Positions 45,831-55,432 of a stretch of DNA of 64,000 nucleotides are shown here, piece by piece. Position numbers and translations under genes: made by a program. The notes below the pieces were generated by a model that saw only the letters and a list, made by a program, of their open reading frames with translations, made no database searches and was not told where the DNA came from. The DNA lies in the NCBI RefSeq assembly GCF_033110285.1, contig NZ_CP136995.1, forward strand, positions 992,001 through 1,056,000, read 5' to 3'. Origin of the DNA: Ottowia sp. SB7-C50. Lineage in GTDB: Bacteria > Pseudomonadota > Gammaproteobacteria > Burkholderiales > Burkholderiaceae_C. Position 1 is the stretch's first letter. Each line of letters starts with the position of its first letter.

Positions 45831-46734
45831 TTATGCTGCGACGGCGGTCGCCGGCTCATGGGCGCGCTCGATGAAGCCGCTGACCAGCGCCAGCTGATCG
45901 GGCACGTTCAGCGCCGGCGCGTGGCCGCAGCCCGGCACCTCGACCCACTGCAACTGGCCGCGCGCACCGGGGCCACGCGTGGTCATCTGCTCGGCCGTGT
46001 CTTTCAGCACCAGATCCGAGTCAACGCCACGCAGCAGCAGCACCGGCAGGTCGAGCGCGTCGTAGTGGTGCCACAGCAGGTAGTCGTCGGGGTAGTGGAC
46101 GAATTGGCCGACGATGGCCGGGTCGTAATGCGGCGTCACGCGCCCGTCGGGCAGGCGGCGCGTGCTGGTTTCGGCTAGGCGGCGCCACTGCGCGTCGGTC
46201 AAAAAGCCGAACGGCCGGTAGGCGGTGCGCAAAAACTGCTCCAGCTCGGTCACGCGCTGGAAAGTGGGGGGGCTGGCCCGCGTACGCCTTGATGCGCTCC
46301 ACCGCCGCCTGCGCCAGCTGTGGCGCGTTGTCGTTCAACACCAGGCTGCGGATGCGCTTTTTCAACTCAGGCTCGAAATAGCCCGACGCGCTGACCATGC
46401 CGATGGCGCCGCCCATCGACGTGCCGACCCAGTGGCATTGGTCGACACTGAGCTGCAACAGCAGGTCGCGTGCCAGGCGCGCATAGAAGGCCAGGCAGTA
46501 CTCGTCCTTGGGGCTTTCGGCCCACTGGCTGAGGCCGCGGCCCAGCGTGTCGGGGCACACCACGCGCCAGCCGCCGGCCGACAGATGCGCCGCCAGCTCA
46601 TCCATGTCGCGCCCGGTGCGCGCCAGCCCATGCCACGCGATCACCGTGCCGCGCGGCGTGCGGCCTTCGGGCTGCCAGTCGATGAAGTGGATCTCGCGGC
46701 CAGCGCATTCGATGTAGTGGGAGGTGGAGGGCAT
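45831..46734 (-). CDS. alpha/beta hydrolase (frameshifted in this sequence)
   Basis: Removing one base of the seven-G run 46266-46272 gives about 300 residues: MPSTSHYIECAGREIHFIDW, oxyanion-hole region IAWHGLARTGRDMDELAAHL, nucleophile elbow WVGTSMGGAIGMV (Ser), late Asp in LLLRGVDSDLVL and His in EVPGCGHAPALNV. These complete a Ser-Asp-His triad. The substrate is unknown. It is the last gene of the liv-type operon, 60 bases after livM, which suggests it acts on the imported compound or on a related ester or amide. Confidence 0.82.
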
Positions 46735-46793
46735 GGCGGCTCGTGGACGAAAGAAGCAGGGAAAGAGGGACGAAAACAGGCGGCGGTGCGGCG

Positions 46794-47867
46794 TCAGTGC
46801 GCGGCCGCGGCGCCCCGCGCGCGCAGGCGGCCCACCACGCCGGTCGGGAAGTAATAGACCGACAGCACGAACAGCAGGCCCAGCCACAGCAGCCATCGGT
46901 CGGGCGACAGCAGCGCGCTCAGCACGGGCACGCTGGCGGTGGCTTCGCTGCCGATGCGCAGCAGATCCTGCAGATAGCTCTGGGCAACCAGGAACAGCAC
47001 CGACCCGATGATGGCGCCGTAGATCGTGCCCATGCCGCCGATGACCACGATCAGCAGCACGTCCATCATGATCTCGAAGCTGAGCGACGTGTCCGGCCCG
47101 TTGTAACGCAGCCAGAGCGCCAGCATGCAGCCTGCCAGGCACGCGAACAGCGCCGACAGCACGGACGACAGCGTGCGATACACCACCACGCGGTAGCCGA
47201 TGGCTTCGGCGCGGAATTCGTTTTCGCGGATCGCCTGCAGCACGCGGCCAAAGGGCGAATTGACGATGCGCAGCATGGCCAGCACCAGCAGCACGGCGAC
47301 CACGAACAGCAGGTAATAGGTGATGATCTTGCCGTCGATCAGCACGCCGAAGAGCTCGGTCTCGAACGGCTCGAAGCTCGGCATCAGCACCTCGGGAAGC
47401 TTGAAGGTCAGGCCGTCCTCGCCGCCGGTCCATTCAGACAGCTGCGAAGCCAGCGTCTGAAACGCCGCCGCCACGGCCAGCGTGATCATGGCGAAGAAGA
47501 TGGCGCGCACCCGCAGCGAGAACAGCCCGATGGCCAGCGACAGCAGCAGCGACACCACCAGCGCACCGGCCGTGCCTGCCGCGAGCGCACCCCAGGTCGG
47601 GCCGAGTCGCGTGGTGGCGATGGCCACGCCATACGCCCCGATGCCGAAGAACATGGTGTGCGCAAAGCTGACGATGCCCGTGTAGCCCAGCAGCAGGTCG
47701 AAGCCCGCCACCAGCACCACGAAGATCAGCACCTTGGCCGCCACGTTGAGCGCCTTGACGCCGGGGAACAGGAAGGGCGCGAACGCCAACCCCAGCACGA
47801 TGGCAACGAGGATGAGGGCCAGCAGCTTGTTGCGCGGCAGGTCGTGGGAAAGCAGGCGACTGAGCAT
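46794..47867 (-). CDS. livM: branched-chain amino-acid-type ABC permease LivM
   Basis: 357 residues with about ten membrane segments. GYTGIVSFAHTMFFGIGAYG and AIRENEFRAEAIGYRVVVYR are LivM landmarks; the latter is the coupling loop for the ATPase. It forms the inner-membrane channel with LivH. Start is the ATG complementary to 47865-47867. A palindromic repeat lies between it and livH upstream. Substrate class inferred from family only. Confidence 0.93.
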   Translation of the reverse strand: MLSRLLSHDLPRNKLLALILVAIVLGLAFAPFLFPGVKALNVAAKVLIFVVLVAGFDLLLGYTGIVSFAHTMFFGIGAYGVAIATTRLGPTWGALAAGTAGALVVSLLLSLAIGLFSLRVRAIFFAMITLAVAAAFQTLASQLSEWTGGEDGLTFKLPEVLMPSFEPFETELFGVLIDGKIITYYLLFVVAVLLVLAMLRIVNSPFGRVLQAIRENEFRAEAIGYRVVVYRTLSSVLSALFACLAGCMLALWLRYNGPDTSLSFEIMMDVLLIVVIGGMGTIYGAIIGSVLFLVAQSYLQDLLRIGSEATASVPVLSALLSPDRWLLWLGLLFVLSVYYFPTGVVGRLRARGAAAAH

Positions 47868-47889
47868 GTGAAGAAGTCAGAAAACGCTG

Positions 47890-47982
47890 GAACGCAAAAG
47901 ACGCGAAGGGTTCGCAAAGCGCGCAAAAAAACCAAAATCAATCAAACGGATTTCTGCGTGTTTTGCGCTTGCTTTGCGTCTT
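47890..47982. repeat. CGCAAAGG-type palindrome, copy 3 (livH-livM junction)
   Basis: Left arm GAACGCAAAAGACGCGAAGG with TTCGCAAAGCGCGCAAAA; right arm TTTTGCGCTTGCTTTGCGTC. It fills most of the gap between livH and livM in the same transcript. Confidence 0.75.
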
Positions 47983-48013
47983 ATGTGTCCACAGAAATTC
48001 ATGTGCCGACGAC

Positions 48014-48997
48014 TCATCGGTTCGTGACGGGGTAAACACCCTGCGGCCGCCACAGCAGCACCGCCACCATCAGCGCGATGTTGGAAAACAGCGCCACCTT
48101 GGGCGCCAGAAAGCCGGTGTAGTTGGCCATCAGCCCCACCAGCAGCGCGCCGATCAGCGCGCCCGTGGTGCTGCCCAGACCGCCGATGATGATGACGATG
48201 AAGATCAGGATGTTGACCTGCGCGCCCATCTGCGGAATCACGTTCTGCTGGTACAGCCCCCACATCACGCCGCCCAGGCCGGCGAGGGCGCTGCCCACCA
48301 CGAACACCCCAACAAAAAGGCGCCGGATGCGGTAGCCGAGCGACTCGACCATTTCCCTGTCCTGCACACCGGCGCGAATCAGCAGCCCGACCTTGGTGCG
48401 CGACAAGGTCCAGGCCAGGGCGGCAAACACGATGGCGCCCACGATCACGGCGACGACGCGGTATTTCTCGACCGCCGCCTCGCCGATCAGCCATGAGCCG
48501 CGCATGCCCTCGGGCAGCGGCAGCGGAATCTGCTGCGGGCCCCAGATCACCTTGATCAGCTCTTCGCCAATGATCATGCCGCCCATGGTGATCAGGATCT
48601 GCTTCAGGTGCTGGCCGTACACCGGGCGCACGATGAAGCGCTCGAACGCCAGCCCCACGGCGCCGGCCACCAGCATGGCGACGATCATGGCCGGCACCAC
48701 GGCCATCAGGTTGCGCCAGATGTCGCCAGAGCCGGTGTAGTCGCCCATCGCGCCCAGCACGCTGGTCGCAACGAAGGCGCCCAGCGCGATGAATACGCCG
48801 TGGCCGAAGTTCAGCACGTCCATCAGGCCGAACACCAGCGTCAGCCCCGAGGCGATGATGAAGATGATCATGCCCATGGCCAGGCCCGCCACCGTGAGCG
48901 TGAGCCAGGTCGAGCCCGAGCCGATCAGCGGCAGCGCGATCAGGGCCAGCACGGGCACCAGGAGTAGGGGTTTGTAGTCGAGGTCGCGGGTGGTCAT
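48014..48997 (-). CDS. livH: branched-chain amino-acid-type ABC permease LivH
   Basis: 327 residues, about eight to nine membrane segments. GLTLVFGLMDVLNFGHGVFI and the loop REMVESLGYRIRRLFVGVFV are diagnostic of LivH; NILIFIVIIIGGLGSTTGAL is the conserved late segment. It pairs with LivM. Start at the ATG complementary to 48995-48997. A palindromic repeat precedes it. Confidence 0.94.
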   Translation of the reverse strand: MTTRDLDYKPLLLVPVLALIALPLIGSGSTWLTLTVAGLAMGMIIFIIASGLTLVFGLMDVLNFGHGVFIALGAFVATSVLGAMGDYTGSGDIWRNLMAVVPAMIVAMLVAGAVGLAFERFIVRPVYGQHLKQILITMGGMIIGEELIKVIWGPQQIPLPLPEGMRGSWLIGEAAVEKYRVVAVIVGAIVFAALAWTLSRTKVGLLIRAGVQDREMVESLGYRIRRLFVGVFVVGSALAGLGGVMWGLYQQNVIPQMGAQVNILIFIVIIIGGLGSTTGALIGALLVGLMANYTGFLAPKVALFSNIALMVAVLLWRPQGVYPVTNR

Positions 48998-49011
48998 GGG
49001 TCAGCCTTCTT

Positions 49012-49113
49012 GAACGCAAAGGGCGCGAAGGTTGCGCAAAAATCGCAAAAGAGAAATTTGAATGGGCTGTTGGTTTGGCGCCTTTTGCGAAGTCTTTGCG
49101 CTCTTTGCGTTCA
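49012..49113. repeat. CGCAAAGG-type palindrome, copy 4 (livF-livH junction)
   Basis: Left arm GAACGCAAAGGGCGCGAAGG with TTGCGCAAAAATCGCAAAAG; right arm CCTTTTGCGAAGTCTTTGCG with CTCTTTGCGTTC. It spans the gap between livF and livH. Confidence 0.8.
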
Positions 49114-49125
49114 AAGCTTCGACTT

Positions 49126-49851
49126 TCACAGCGACAACCCCAGCAGCCGCTGCTGCAGCGCCTCGTCCTGCGCCAGCGCCGCCATGGTGCCGGCGTACAC
49201 CAAGCGGCCGTCGTCCATCACGGCCACGGTGTCGCCCAGCCGCTTGGCGAAGTTGATGTTCTGCTCGACGAGCAGAATCGTCACGCCGCTCGCCTTCAGC
49301 TGCTGGAAGGCGTCGATCATGTTGTTGATGATGGCGGGCGCCAGGCCCTTGCTCGGCTCGTCGACGATCAGCAGTTCGCGCAGCTCGACGATGGCGCGGC
49401 TCACCGCCAGCATCTGCTTCTGGCCCCCGCTCAGCTTGCCGGCGGGGTGGTTCCAGAATTTCTCGACGGCGGGGAACAGCTTGAAGATCCACTGCAGCCG
49501 CTCACCGTCGATCTGCGCCGCCGTCTTGGCGCTGCGCGCGGCCAGCACCATGTTTTCCTTCACCGTCAGGTCGGCGAAGATGCCCATGTTTTCGGGCACG
49601 TAGGCGATGTTCATGCCGGCGATCTGCGGCGTGTGCTTGCTGGTGATGTCCTGGCCGTTGAAGCTGATGCGGCCCTGGCTGGCCTGCCACAGCCCCATGA
49701 TGGTGCGCAGCGTGGTCGTCTTGCCCGCGCCGTTGCGGCCCAGCAGCATGGTGAGCTGGCCGCGCGGCACCGCCAGGTCGACGCCGTGCAGGATGTGGTA
49801 CGCACCGATGTGCGTGTGGACGCCGTGCAGTTCGAGGAGGTTGGTGCTCAT
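49126..49851 (-). CDS. livF: ABC transporter ATP-binding protein LivF
   Basis: 241 residues: Walker A GRNGAGKTTTLRTIMGL, signature LSGGQKQMLAVSRAI, Walker B LLIVDEPSKGLAPAI and the LivF-typical ILLVEQNINFAKRLGD. It is one of two ATPases of the importer. The start at the ATG complementary to 49849-49851 is preferred to an extension through the repeat up to 49908. Confidence 0.95.
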   Translation of the reverse strand: MSTNLLELHGVHTHIGAYHILHGVDLAVPRGQLTMLLGRNGAGKTTTLRTIMGLWQASQGRISFNGQDITSKHTPQIAGMNIAYVPENMGIFADLTVKENMVLAARSAKTAAQIDGERLQWIFKLFPAVEKFWNHPAGKLSGGQKQMLAVSRAIVELRELLIVDEPSKGLAPAIINNMIDAFQQLKASGVTILLVEQNINFAKRLGDTVAVMDDGRLVYAGTMAALAQDEALQQRLLGLSL

Positions 49852-49871
49852 GTCATGCCCCCCAAAATACC

Positions 49872-49971
49872 GAACGCAAAGGGCGCAAAGGTTGCGCAAA
49901 ATTCGCAAAAAAAACCTTTAAATTTTTCTTTTCCGCGTCTTTTGCAAGACCTCTGCGTTCTTTGCGTTCAA
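49872..49971. repeat. CGCAAAGG-type palindrome, copy 5 (livG-livF junction)
   Basis: Left arm GAACGCAAAGGGCGCAAAGG with TTGCGCAAAATTCGCAAAAA; right arm TTTTCCGCGTCTTTTGCAAG with CTCTGCGTTCTTTGCGTTC. It lies between livG and livF. Confidence 0.8.
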
Positions 49972-49986
49972 AGGTTTTGGAATCCG

Positions 49987-50754
49987 TCATACCTCCACCT
50001 CGTCTTCCTTCGTCACGCCCAGGTACGCTTCCTGCACCACGGGCGAGGCGATGACCTCGGCCGGGTCGCCATCGGCCACCAGCGAGCCGTTGGTTAGCAC
50101 GATGATGCGGTCGGCCAGTTCGCGCACCACGTCCATCTTGTGCTCCACCAGCAGGATGATCTTGCGCTTGTCCTTCTTCAGTTCGCGGATCAGGTTCAGG
50201 ATGACGGGCGCTTCGTCGTGGCTCATGCCGGCGGTGGGCTCGTCGAACATGTAGACGTGCGGATCGAGCGCCATCAGCAGCGCCACTTCCAGCTTGCGCT
50301 GGTCGCCGTGTGGCAGGCTGGCCACCGGCATGTCGTGCTTGTCGGCCATGGCGACGGAATCCAGCAGGGCCATGGCGCGCTCGGTCAGGTCGCGGTGGTC
50401 GCTCCAGATGCTCCAGAGGTTCAGGCCGTCATGCAGGCGTGCCTGCACGGCCAGGCGCACGTTTTCCAGCACCGACAGGTTGGGGAACAGGTTGGTCAGC
50501 TGAAACGCGCGGCCCAGGCCGGCCTTGGTGCGCGCCGACGGCGACAGGCCCGACAGGTCCTTCCCGCCCAGGTGCACCGTGCCGGACGAGGCCTTGAGCT
50601 GGCCCGAGATCAGGTTGAAGTACGTCGTCTTGCCAGCGCCATTGGGCCCGACGATGGCCGTCAGCGTGCCGGGCTCGAAGCTGCACGTGACCGCGTTGAC
50701 GGCCACGTGGCCGCCGAAGCGGATGGTGAGGTCTTGGGTGGATAAGGCGCTCAT
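49987..50754 (-). CDS. livG: ABC transporter ATP-binding protein LivG
   Basis: 255 residues: Walker A GPNGAGKTTYFNLISG, the LivG-typical GLGRAFQLTNLFPNLSVLEN, signature-region LPHGDQRKLEVALLMALDP, Walker B VYMFDEPTAGMSHDE and ILLVEHKMDVVRELADRI. The signature LSxGxQ has SLPHGDQRKLE, the usual LivG variant. First ATPase after livK. The ATG at 50752-50754 is used; a GTG three codons earlier is also in frame. Confidence 0.95.
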   Translation of the reverse strand: MSALSTQDLTIRFGGHVAVNAVTCSFEPGTLTAIVGPNGAGKTTYFNLISGQLKASSGTVHLGGKDLSGLSPSARTKAGLGRAFQLTNLFPNLSVLENVRLAVQARLHDGLNLWSIWSDHRDLTERAMALLDSVAMADKHDMPVASLPHGDQRKLEVALLMALDPHVYMFDEPTAGMSHDEAPVILNLIRELKKDKRKIILLVEHKMDVVRELADRIIVLTNGSLVADGDPAEVIASPVVQEAYLGVTKEDEVEV

Positions 50755-50769
50755 CTCGGTCACTTCCAG

Positions 50770-50877
50770 GGCGGCGCGCAGCGCTGCCCGTTCGACGTCG
50801 CCGCAGAGCCGGCTTTGCCGGTCCGCCAGCGACGCCCCTTGAGGGGAGCCGACGCAGTCGGCTCAGGGTAGGCCGTT
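50770..50877. repeat. GC-rich intergenic repeat between livK and livG
   Basis: GCGGCGCGCAGCGCTGCC, GCCGGCTTTGCCGG and GCCGACGCAGTCGGCTCAGG form a series of hairpins, with GACGCCCCTTGAGGGGAGCC between. It resembles the repeats at 21988 and 32500. Hairpins after livK could stabilise the livK message relative to the downstream genes. Confidence 0.55.
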
Positions 50878-52068
50878 TTACCGCTTGTTCCGGATCGGCA
50901 CGTTCATTTCTTCCGGCTTGATCTCGCGCACCAGCTCAGGCACGCCCCAGGCGAAAGCAGGGTCGGCCTTGATCTTGAAGTGGTACATGCTCTGCATGGC
51001 CTGGTGGTCTTCCTTGCGGAAGGTCATCTTGCCCTTGGGCGTGTCGAAGCTCATGCCTTCCATCGCGTTGATCAGCGTGTTGGCACGGGTGTCGCCATTG
51101 GTCTTCTTCAGCGCGGTCACGGCTGCCATCGCGGCGCTGAAGCCGCCGGCGGTGAAGAAGTCCGGCGGCGTCTTGAATTCCTTGTAGTGGGCCGACACCA
51201 GCGCCTCGTTGACCGGGTTCTTGGGGATGCCGAAGTAGTAGTACGTGGCCCCTTCCATGCCCGGGAAGTTCTTGTACGCGGCCATCGCGGGCAGGATGTT
51301 GCCGCCGGTGAACACGTCGATGTCGTAGCGCTTCTTCAGGTCTTGCGCGGCCAGCGCGTTGAAGGGCGGCGTGCCGCCGGCCCAGATGACCTCGATCGCC
51401 TTGCGGCCGGGCTTGCCCTTCAGCACGTCGACCACGCGCTGGATGCCGGCGGTGAAGTCGGTGGTGTTCTGCGGCAGGTATTCCTCGTGCACGATCTTGG
51501 CGTGCTTGAGCGCGTCCTTGAACGCCTTCACGCCGTCGCGGCCAAAGGCGTAGTCCTGCGCCAGCGTGGCGATGGACACGCCATCCTTGTCCATCGCAGC
51601 GGCGTTGCTGATGGCGTCCTGGCTGCTGCTGCGGCCGGTGCGGAAGATGTACTTGTTCCACTTGTCGCCGGTGATCGAATCGGCCACGGCGGGCTCGACC
51701 AGCAGGATCTTCTTGTATTCCTCGGCCACCGGCAGCATGGCCAGCGCCACGCCCGACGACGTGGGGCCAATGGCCAGGTCGACCTTGTCGTCGGCATAGG
51801 CGGCGGCCAGCAGGCTCTTGCCCAAGTCAGGCTTGCCCTGGTCGTCTTTTTCGATCACGGTGATCTTCTTGCCGGCCACCGTCATGGTGCCGCCGGTGGC
51901 GTAGTTCAGGCCCATCATCAGCCCGGTCTGGGTCTGCTTGCCGTAGGCCTCCAGCGGGCCGGTCTTGCTGTAGATGTGGGCGATCTTGATGGTGTCCGAC
52001 TGCGCCAGGGCAGGGGCGCTCGCGGCGGCGGCAAGGGCGGCGACGGCAATGAGGGTGCGGCGTTGCAT
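50878..52068 (-). CDS. livK: ABC transporter periplasmic substrate-binding protein, LivK type
   Basis: 396 residues. A signal peptide (MQRRTLIAVAALAAAASAPA then LAQSD) is followed by IKIAHIYSKTGPLEAYGKQT, the start of the type I periplasmic binding fold. ALAMLPVAEEYKKILLVEPA and FGRDGVKAFKDALKHAKIV are typical of LivK/amide-binding relatives. The ligand is unknown; not all such proteins bind leucine. It is the first gene after the sigma-54 promoter. Start at the ATG complementary to 52066-52068, with AGGAGCCCCTC upstream. Confidence 0.92.
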   Translation of the reverse strand: MQRRTLIAVAALAAAASAPALAQSDTIKIAHIYSKTGPLEAYGKQTQTGLMMGLNYATGGTMTVAGKKITVIEKDDQGKPDLGKSLLAAAYADDKVDLAIGPTSSGVALAMLPVAEEYKKILLVEPAVADSITGDKWNKYIFRTGRSSSQDAISNAAAMDKDGVSIATLAQDYAFGRDGVKAFKDALKHAKIVHEEYLPQNTTDFTAGIQRVVDVLKGKPGRKAIEVIWAGGTPPFNALAAQDLKKRYDIDVFTGGNILPAMAAYKNFPGMEGATYYYFGIPKNPVNEALVSAHYKEFKTPPDFFTAGGFSAAMAAVTALKKTNGDTRANTLINAMEGMSFDTPKGKMTFRKEDHQAMQSMYHFKIKADPAFAWGVPELVREIKPEEMNVPIRNKR

Positions 52069-52114
52069 GAGGGGCTCCTGTCGATGCAAATGAAATGAGG
52101 ACGAACCCATTCAT

Positions 52115-52129
52115 GCAGGAGTTGTGCCA
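52115..52129 (-). promoter_or_regulatory. sigma-54 promoter of the liv-type operon
   Basis: Read on the minus strand, TGGCACAACTCCTGC matches the -24/-12 consensus TGGCAC-N5-TTGC with one mismatch, with the correct spacing of GG and GC. The predicted start of transcription, about 12 bases after the GC, falls near 52104, 36 bases before livK. A sigma-54 activator gene lies on the other side of the intergenic region. Confidence 0.8.
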
Positions 52130-52180
52130 GCGCTTAACTCATTGATTTGATTGGACCTTGAAAAACCGCCTGCATTAAAT

Positions 52181-52221
52181 TGTCTGATAAAAATACATTT
52201 TCAATGTATGAAACTCAGACA
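52181..52221. promoter_or_regulatory. concentric palindrome, probable activator site
   Basis: TGTCTGA (52181-52187) pairs with TCAGACA (52215-52221), and inside it ATACATT (52193-52199) pairs with AATGTAT (52203-52209), all centred on 52201. The stretch is AT-rich in a GC-rich genome and lies 50-90 bases upstream of the sigma-54 promoter, where enhancer-binding proteins usually bind. It is also next to the 3' end of the activator gene, so a terminator role is possible but no T-run follows. Confidence 0.65.
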
Positions 52222-52273
52222 TTTGATTGAATTTTATTCAGGGTTTGCCTGTAGGCCCGCCCCGGTCTGACGG

Positions 52274-53770
<1,497 letters not shown>

Positions 53771-53833
53771 GCCGCATGTTAATGGTCTGCCGCGATGCCA
53801 CGCCCATCGGCGGGCGGCGCCACGCGCCCACAA

Positions 53834-53861
53834 AAAAGCCACCGCGCTGGCGGTGGCTTTT
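53834..53861 (-). terminator. intrinsic terminator after the GlsB/YeaQ gene
   Basis: Perfect 12-base stem AAAAGCCACCGC / GCGGTGGCTTTT (53834-53845 and 53850-53861), loop GCTG, with A and T runs on both sides. It lies 18 bases after the small membrane protein gene, in its direction. Confidence 0.88.
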
Positions 53862-53878
53862 CGTCAGGCCGATGGCGC

Positions 53879-54148
53879 TTAGCGCACGCGGCCGCGACGG
53901 AACAGGTTGACGATCGCCAGCAGGATCACTGCGCCGACCAGAGACACCAGCAGCGAAGGCAGCGAGAAGTTGCCGTCGTTGATGTTGCCCGCGCCGACCA
54001 GCGGCGAAATCAGCAGGCCGCCCAGGAAGGCGCCGACGATACCGACCACCACGTTCAGGACGACGCCCTGTTGCCCGTCGGTGCGCATCATCAGGCTGGC
54101 CAACCAACCCAGAACGCCGCCCACCACCAACCAGATAATGAAATTCAT
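53879..54148 (-). CDS. GlsB/YeaQ/YmgE-family stress-response membrane protein
   Basis: 89 residues with three hydrophobic segments: MNFIIWLVVGGVLGWLASLM, QGVVLNVVVGIVGAFLGGLL and SLPSLLVSLVGAVILLAIVN, with a basic C-terminus RRGRVR. This is the transglycosylase-associated (YeaQ/YmgE) family, of unknown biochemical role and often induced by stress. Start at the ATG at 54146-54148 (minus), preceded by AGGAGCATCGAC. Monocistronic, with its own terminator. Confidence 0.9.
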   Translation of the reverse strand: MNFIIWLVVGGVLGWLASLMMRTDGQQGVVLNVVVGIVGAFLGGLLISPLVGAGNINDGNFSLPSLLVSLVGAVILLAIVNLFRRGRVR

Positions 54149-54354
54149 GTCGATGCTCCTATGACCACTCAAAATAAGAATATCGGCAAGTGATGGACCT
54201 GCCAGCCGCGACGCCGTGTGCCGTCGTGAAGAGATTGTTGGACGAGCGGCGCGTGCCCGTCGTCGTCCTCATCCGCTCACGCTTGTAGGACTTGGCGAGC
54301 GCGCGTTGACGGTAAGGGCAGGTCGCGGGGCGGGCGCGAGCGATAGCTTGCGCG

Positions 54355-55332
54355 TTATTCCGCCTTGATCTTGGCGGCCTCGACGATGCGTTGGAACTTG
54401 TCGGTTTCGATTTTCACGAACTCGCGGAACTGCGCGAGTGACATCGGTGCCAGTTCGCCACCCTGGTCTTGCAGGCGCTTGGCCAGTTCGGGTTTGCGCA
54501 ACGCGTCGTTGACGGCTTGGTTCAATTTTTGTAGCACGAGCTCGGGCGTGCCAGCAGGCGCGAACAGGCCGAACCAATTGGCCAGTTCGTACTTGGCGAG
54601 CGGCGCATATTCGGCGACCGCCGCAATGGCCGGCGCAAAGGCCGTGCGCTTAGCGGAGGTCACTGCCAGCGCCTTCACCTTACCGTCGTTGATGAAGCCC
54701 TTGGCAGCGGCGTAGCTGACGAAGGTGATTGGCACTGTTCCCGACACCACGTCGACCAACTGTCCCGACGCTCCCTTGTACGGTGCGTGGACCATCTTGA
54801 TACCAGCCATCTGCTCCAGCAGTGCGCCGTTCAGGTGCTGCGGGTTGCCCACGCCGCTGGATGAATAGACCAGCTTGTCGGGATTCTTTTTGGTGTAAGC
54901 CACCAGTTCTTCCACCGAACTGGCTGGAAAGGATTTGGCTGCCACCAGCACGTTGGGCACCTTGCTCACCAACGCCACTGGCGCCAGGTCTTTCGCCGGC
55001 GAATACTGCATCTGCGCCTTGTACACGAACGGGTTGATGGCTGTTTCGCCAGCCGAACCCATGAGCAGTGTGTAGCCGTCGGGCGTGCCCTTGGCGACAG
55101 CACGCGCGCCGATCATGCCGCTGGCGCCCGGCTTGTTGTCGACGATGACGTTTTGCTTCAGCGACGCGCGCAATTCCTCGGCCAGTAGTCGCGCCATGGT
55201 GTCGACCCCTCCGCCTGCCGAAAACGGCACGACGAGCGTGATGGTCTTGCTGGGATAGGTCTGTGCTTGCGCAGACGTGGTGGCCGCCAGCGCGATCAGG
55301 GTCAGCGCCAACCGGCGGGTGAACAGCAACAT
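54355..55332 (-). CDS. Bug-family (TctC-like) tripartite tricarboxylate transporter binding protein
   Basis: 325 residues. A signal peptide MLLFTRRLALTLIALAATTS ending AQAQTYP is followed by KTITLVVPFSAGGGVDTMAR, the Bug signature, and later VIVDNKPGASGMIGARAVAK and GTPDGYTLLMGS. Bug proteins bind carboxylates, or related compounds, for TctAB permeases; no permease is adjacent, a common situation in Comamonadaceae. It is divergent from the aconitase paralogue across a shared operator-like palindrome, so the two are probably co-regulated. Start at the ATG at 55330-55332 (minus). Confidence 0.9.
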   Translation of the reverse strand: MLLFTRRLALTLIALAATTSAQAQTYPSKTITLVVPFSAGGGVDTMARLLAEELRASLKQNVIVDNKPGASGMIGARAVAKGTPDGYTLLMGSAGETAINPFVYKAQMQYSPAKDLAPVALVSKVPNVLVAAKSFPASSVEELVAYTKKNPDKLVYSSSGVGNPQHLNGALLEQMAGIKMVHAPYKGASGQLVDVVSGTVPITFVSYAAAKGFINDGKVKALAVTSAKRTAFAPAIAAVAEYAPLAKYELANWFGLFAPAGTPELVLQKLNQAVNDALRKPELAKRLQDQGGELAPMSLAQFREFVKIETDKFQRIVEAAKIKAE

Positions 55333-55396
55333 GAGAAACAGTCTCCAAAAAGTGTTGGCAAGAGGCCGCGGTTTGGCGAGCAAGGTGCGGGCCGTA

Positions 55397-55422
55397 TTGC
55401 ACTTTAAACTATTAAAATGCAA
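55397..55422. promoter_or_regulatory. operator-like palindrome between the Bug and aconitase genes
   Basis: TTGCACTTTA (55397-55406) and TAAAATGCAA (55413-55422) are inverted copies with one mismatch and a six-base spacer. A further partial copy AATGCAA follows at once (55423-55429). Lying 11 bases before the acn start, it could block transcription when bound; the GntR regulator downstream is the best candidate. Confidence 0.6.
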
Positions 55423-55432
55423 AATGCAATCT

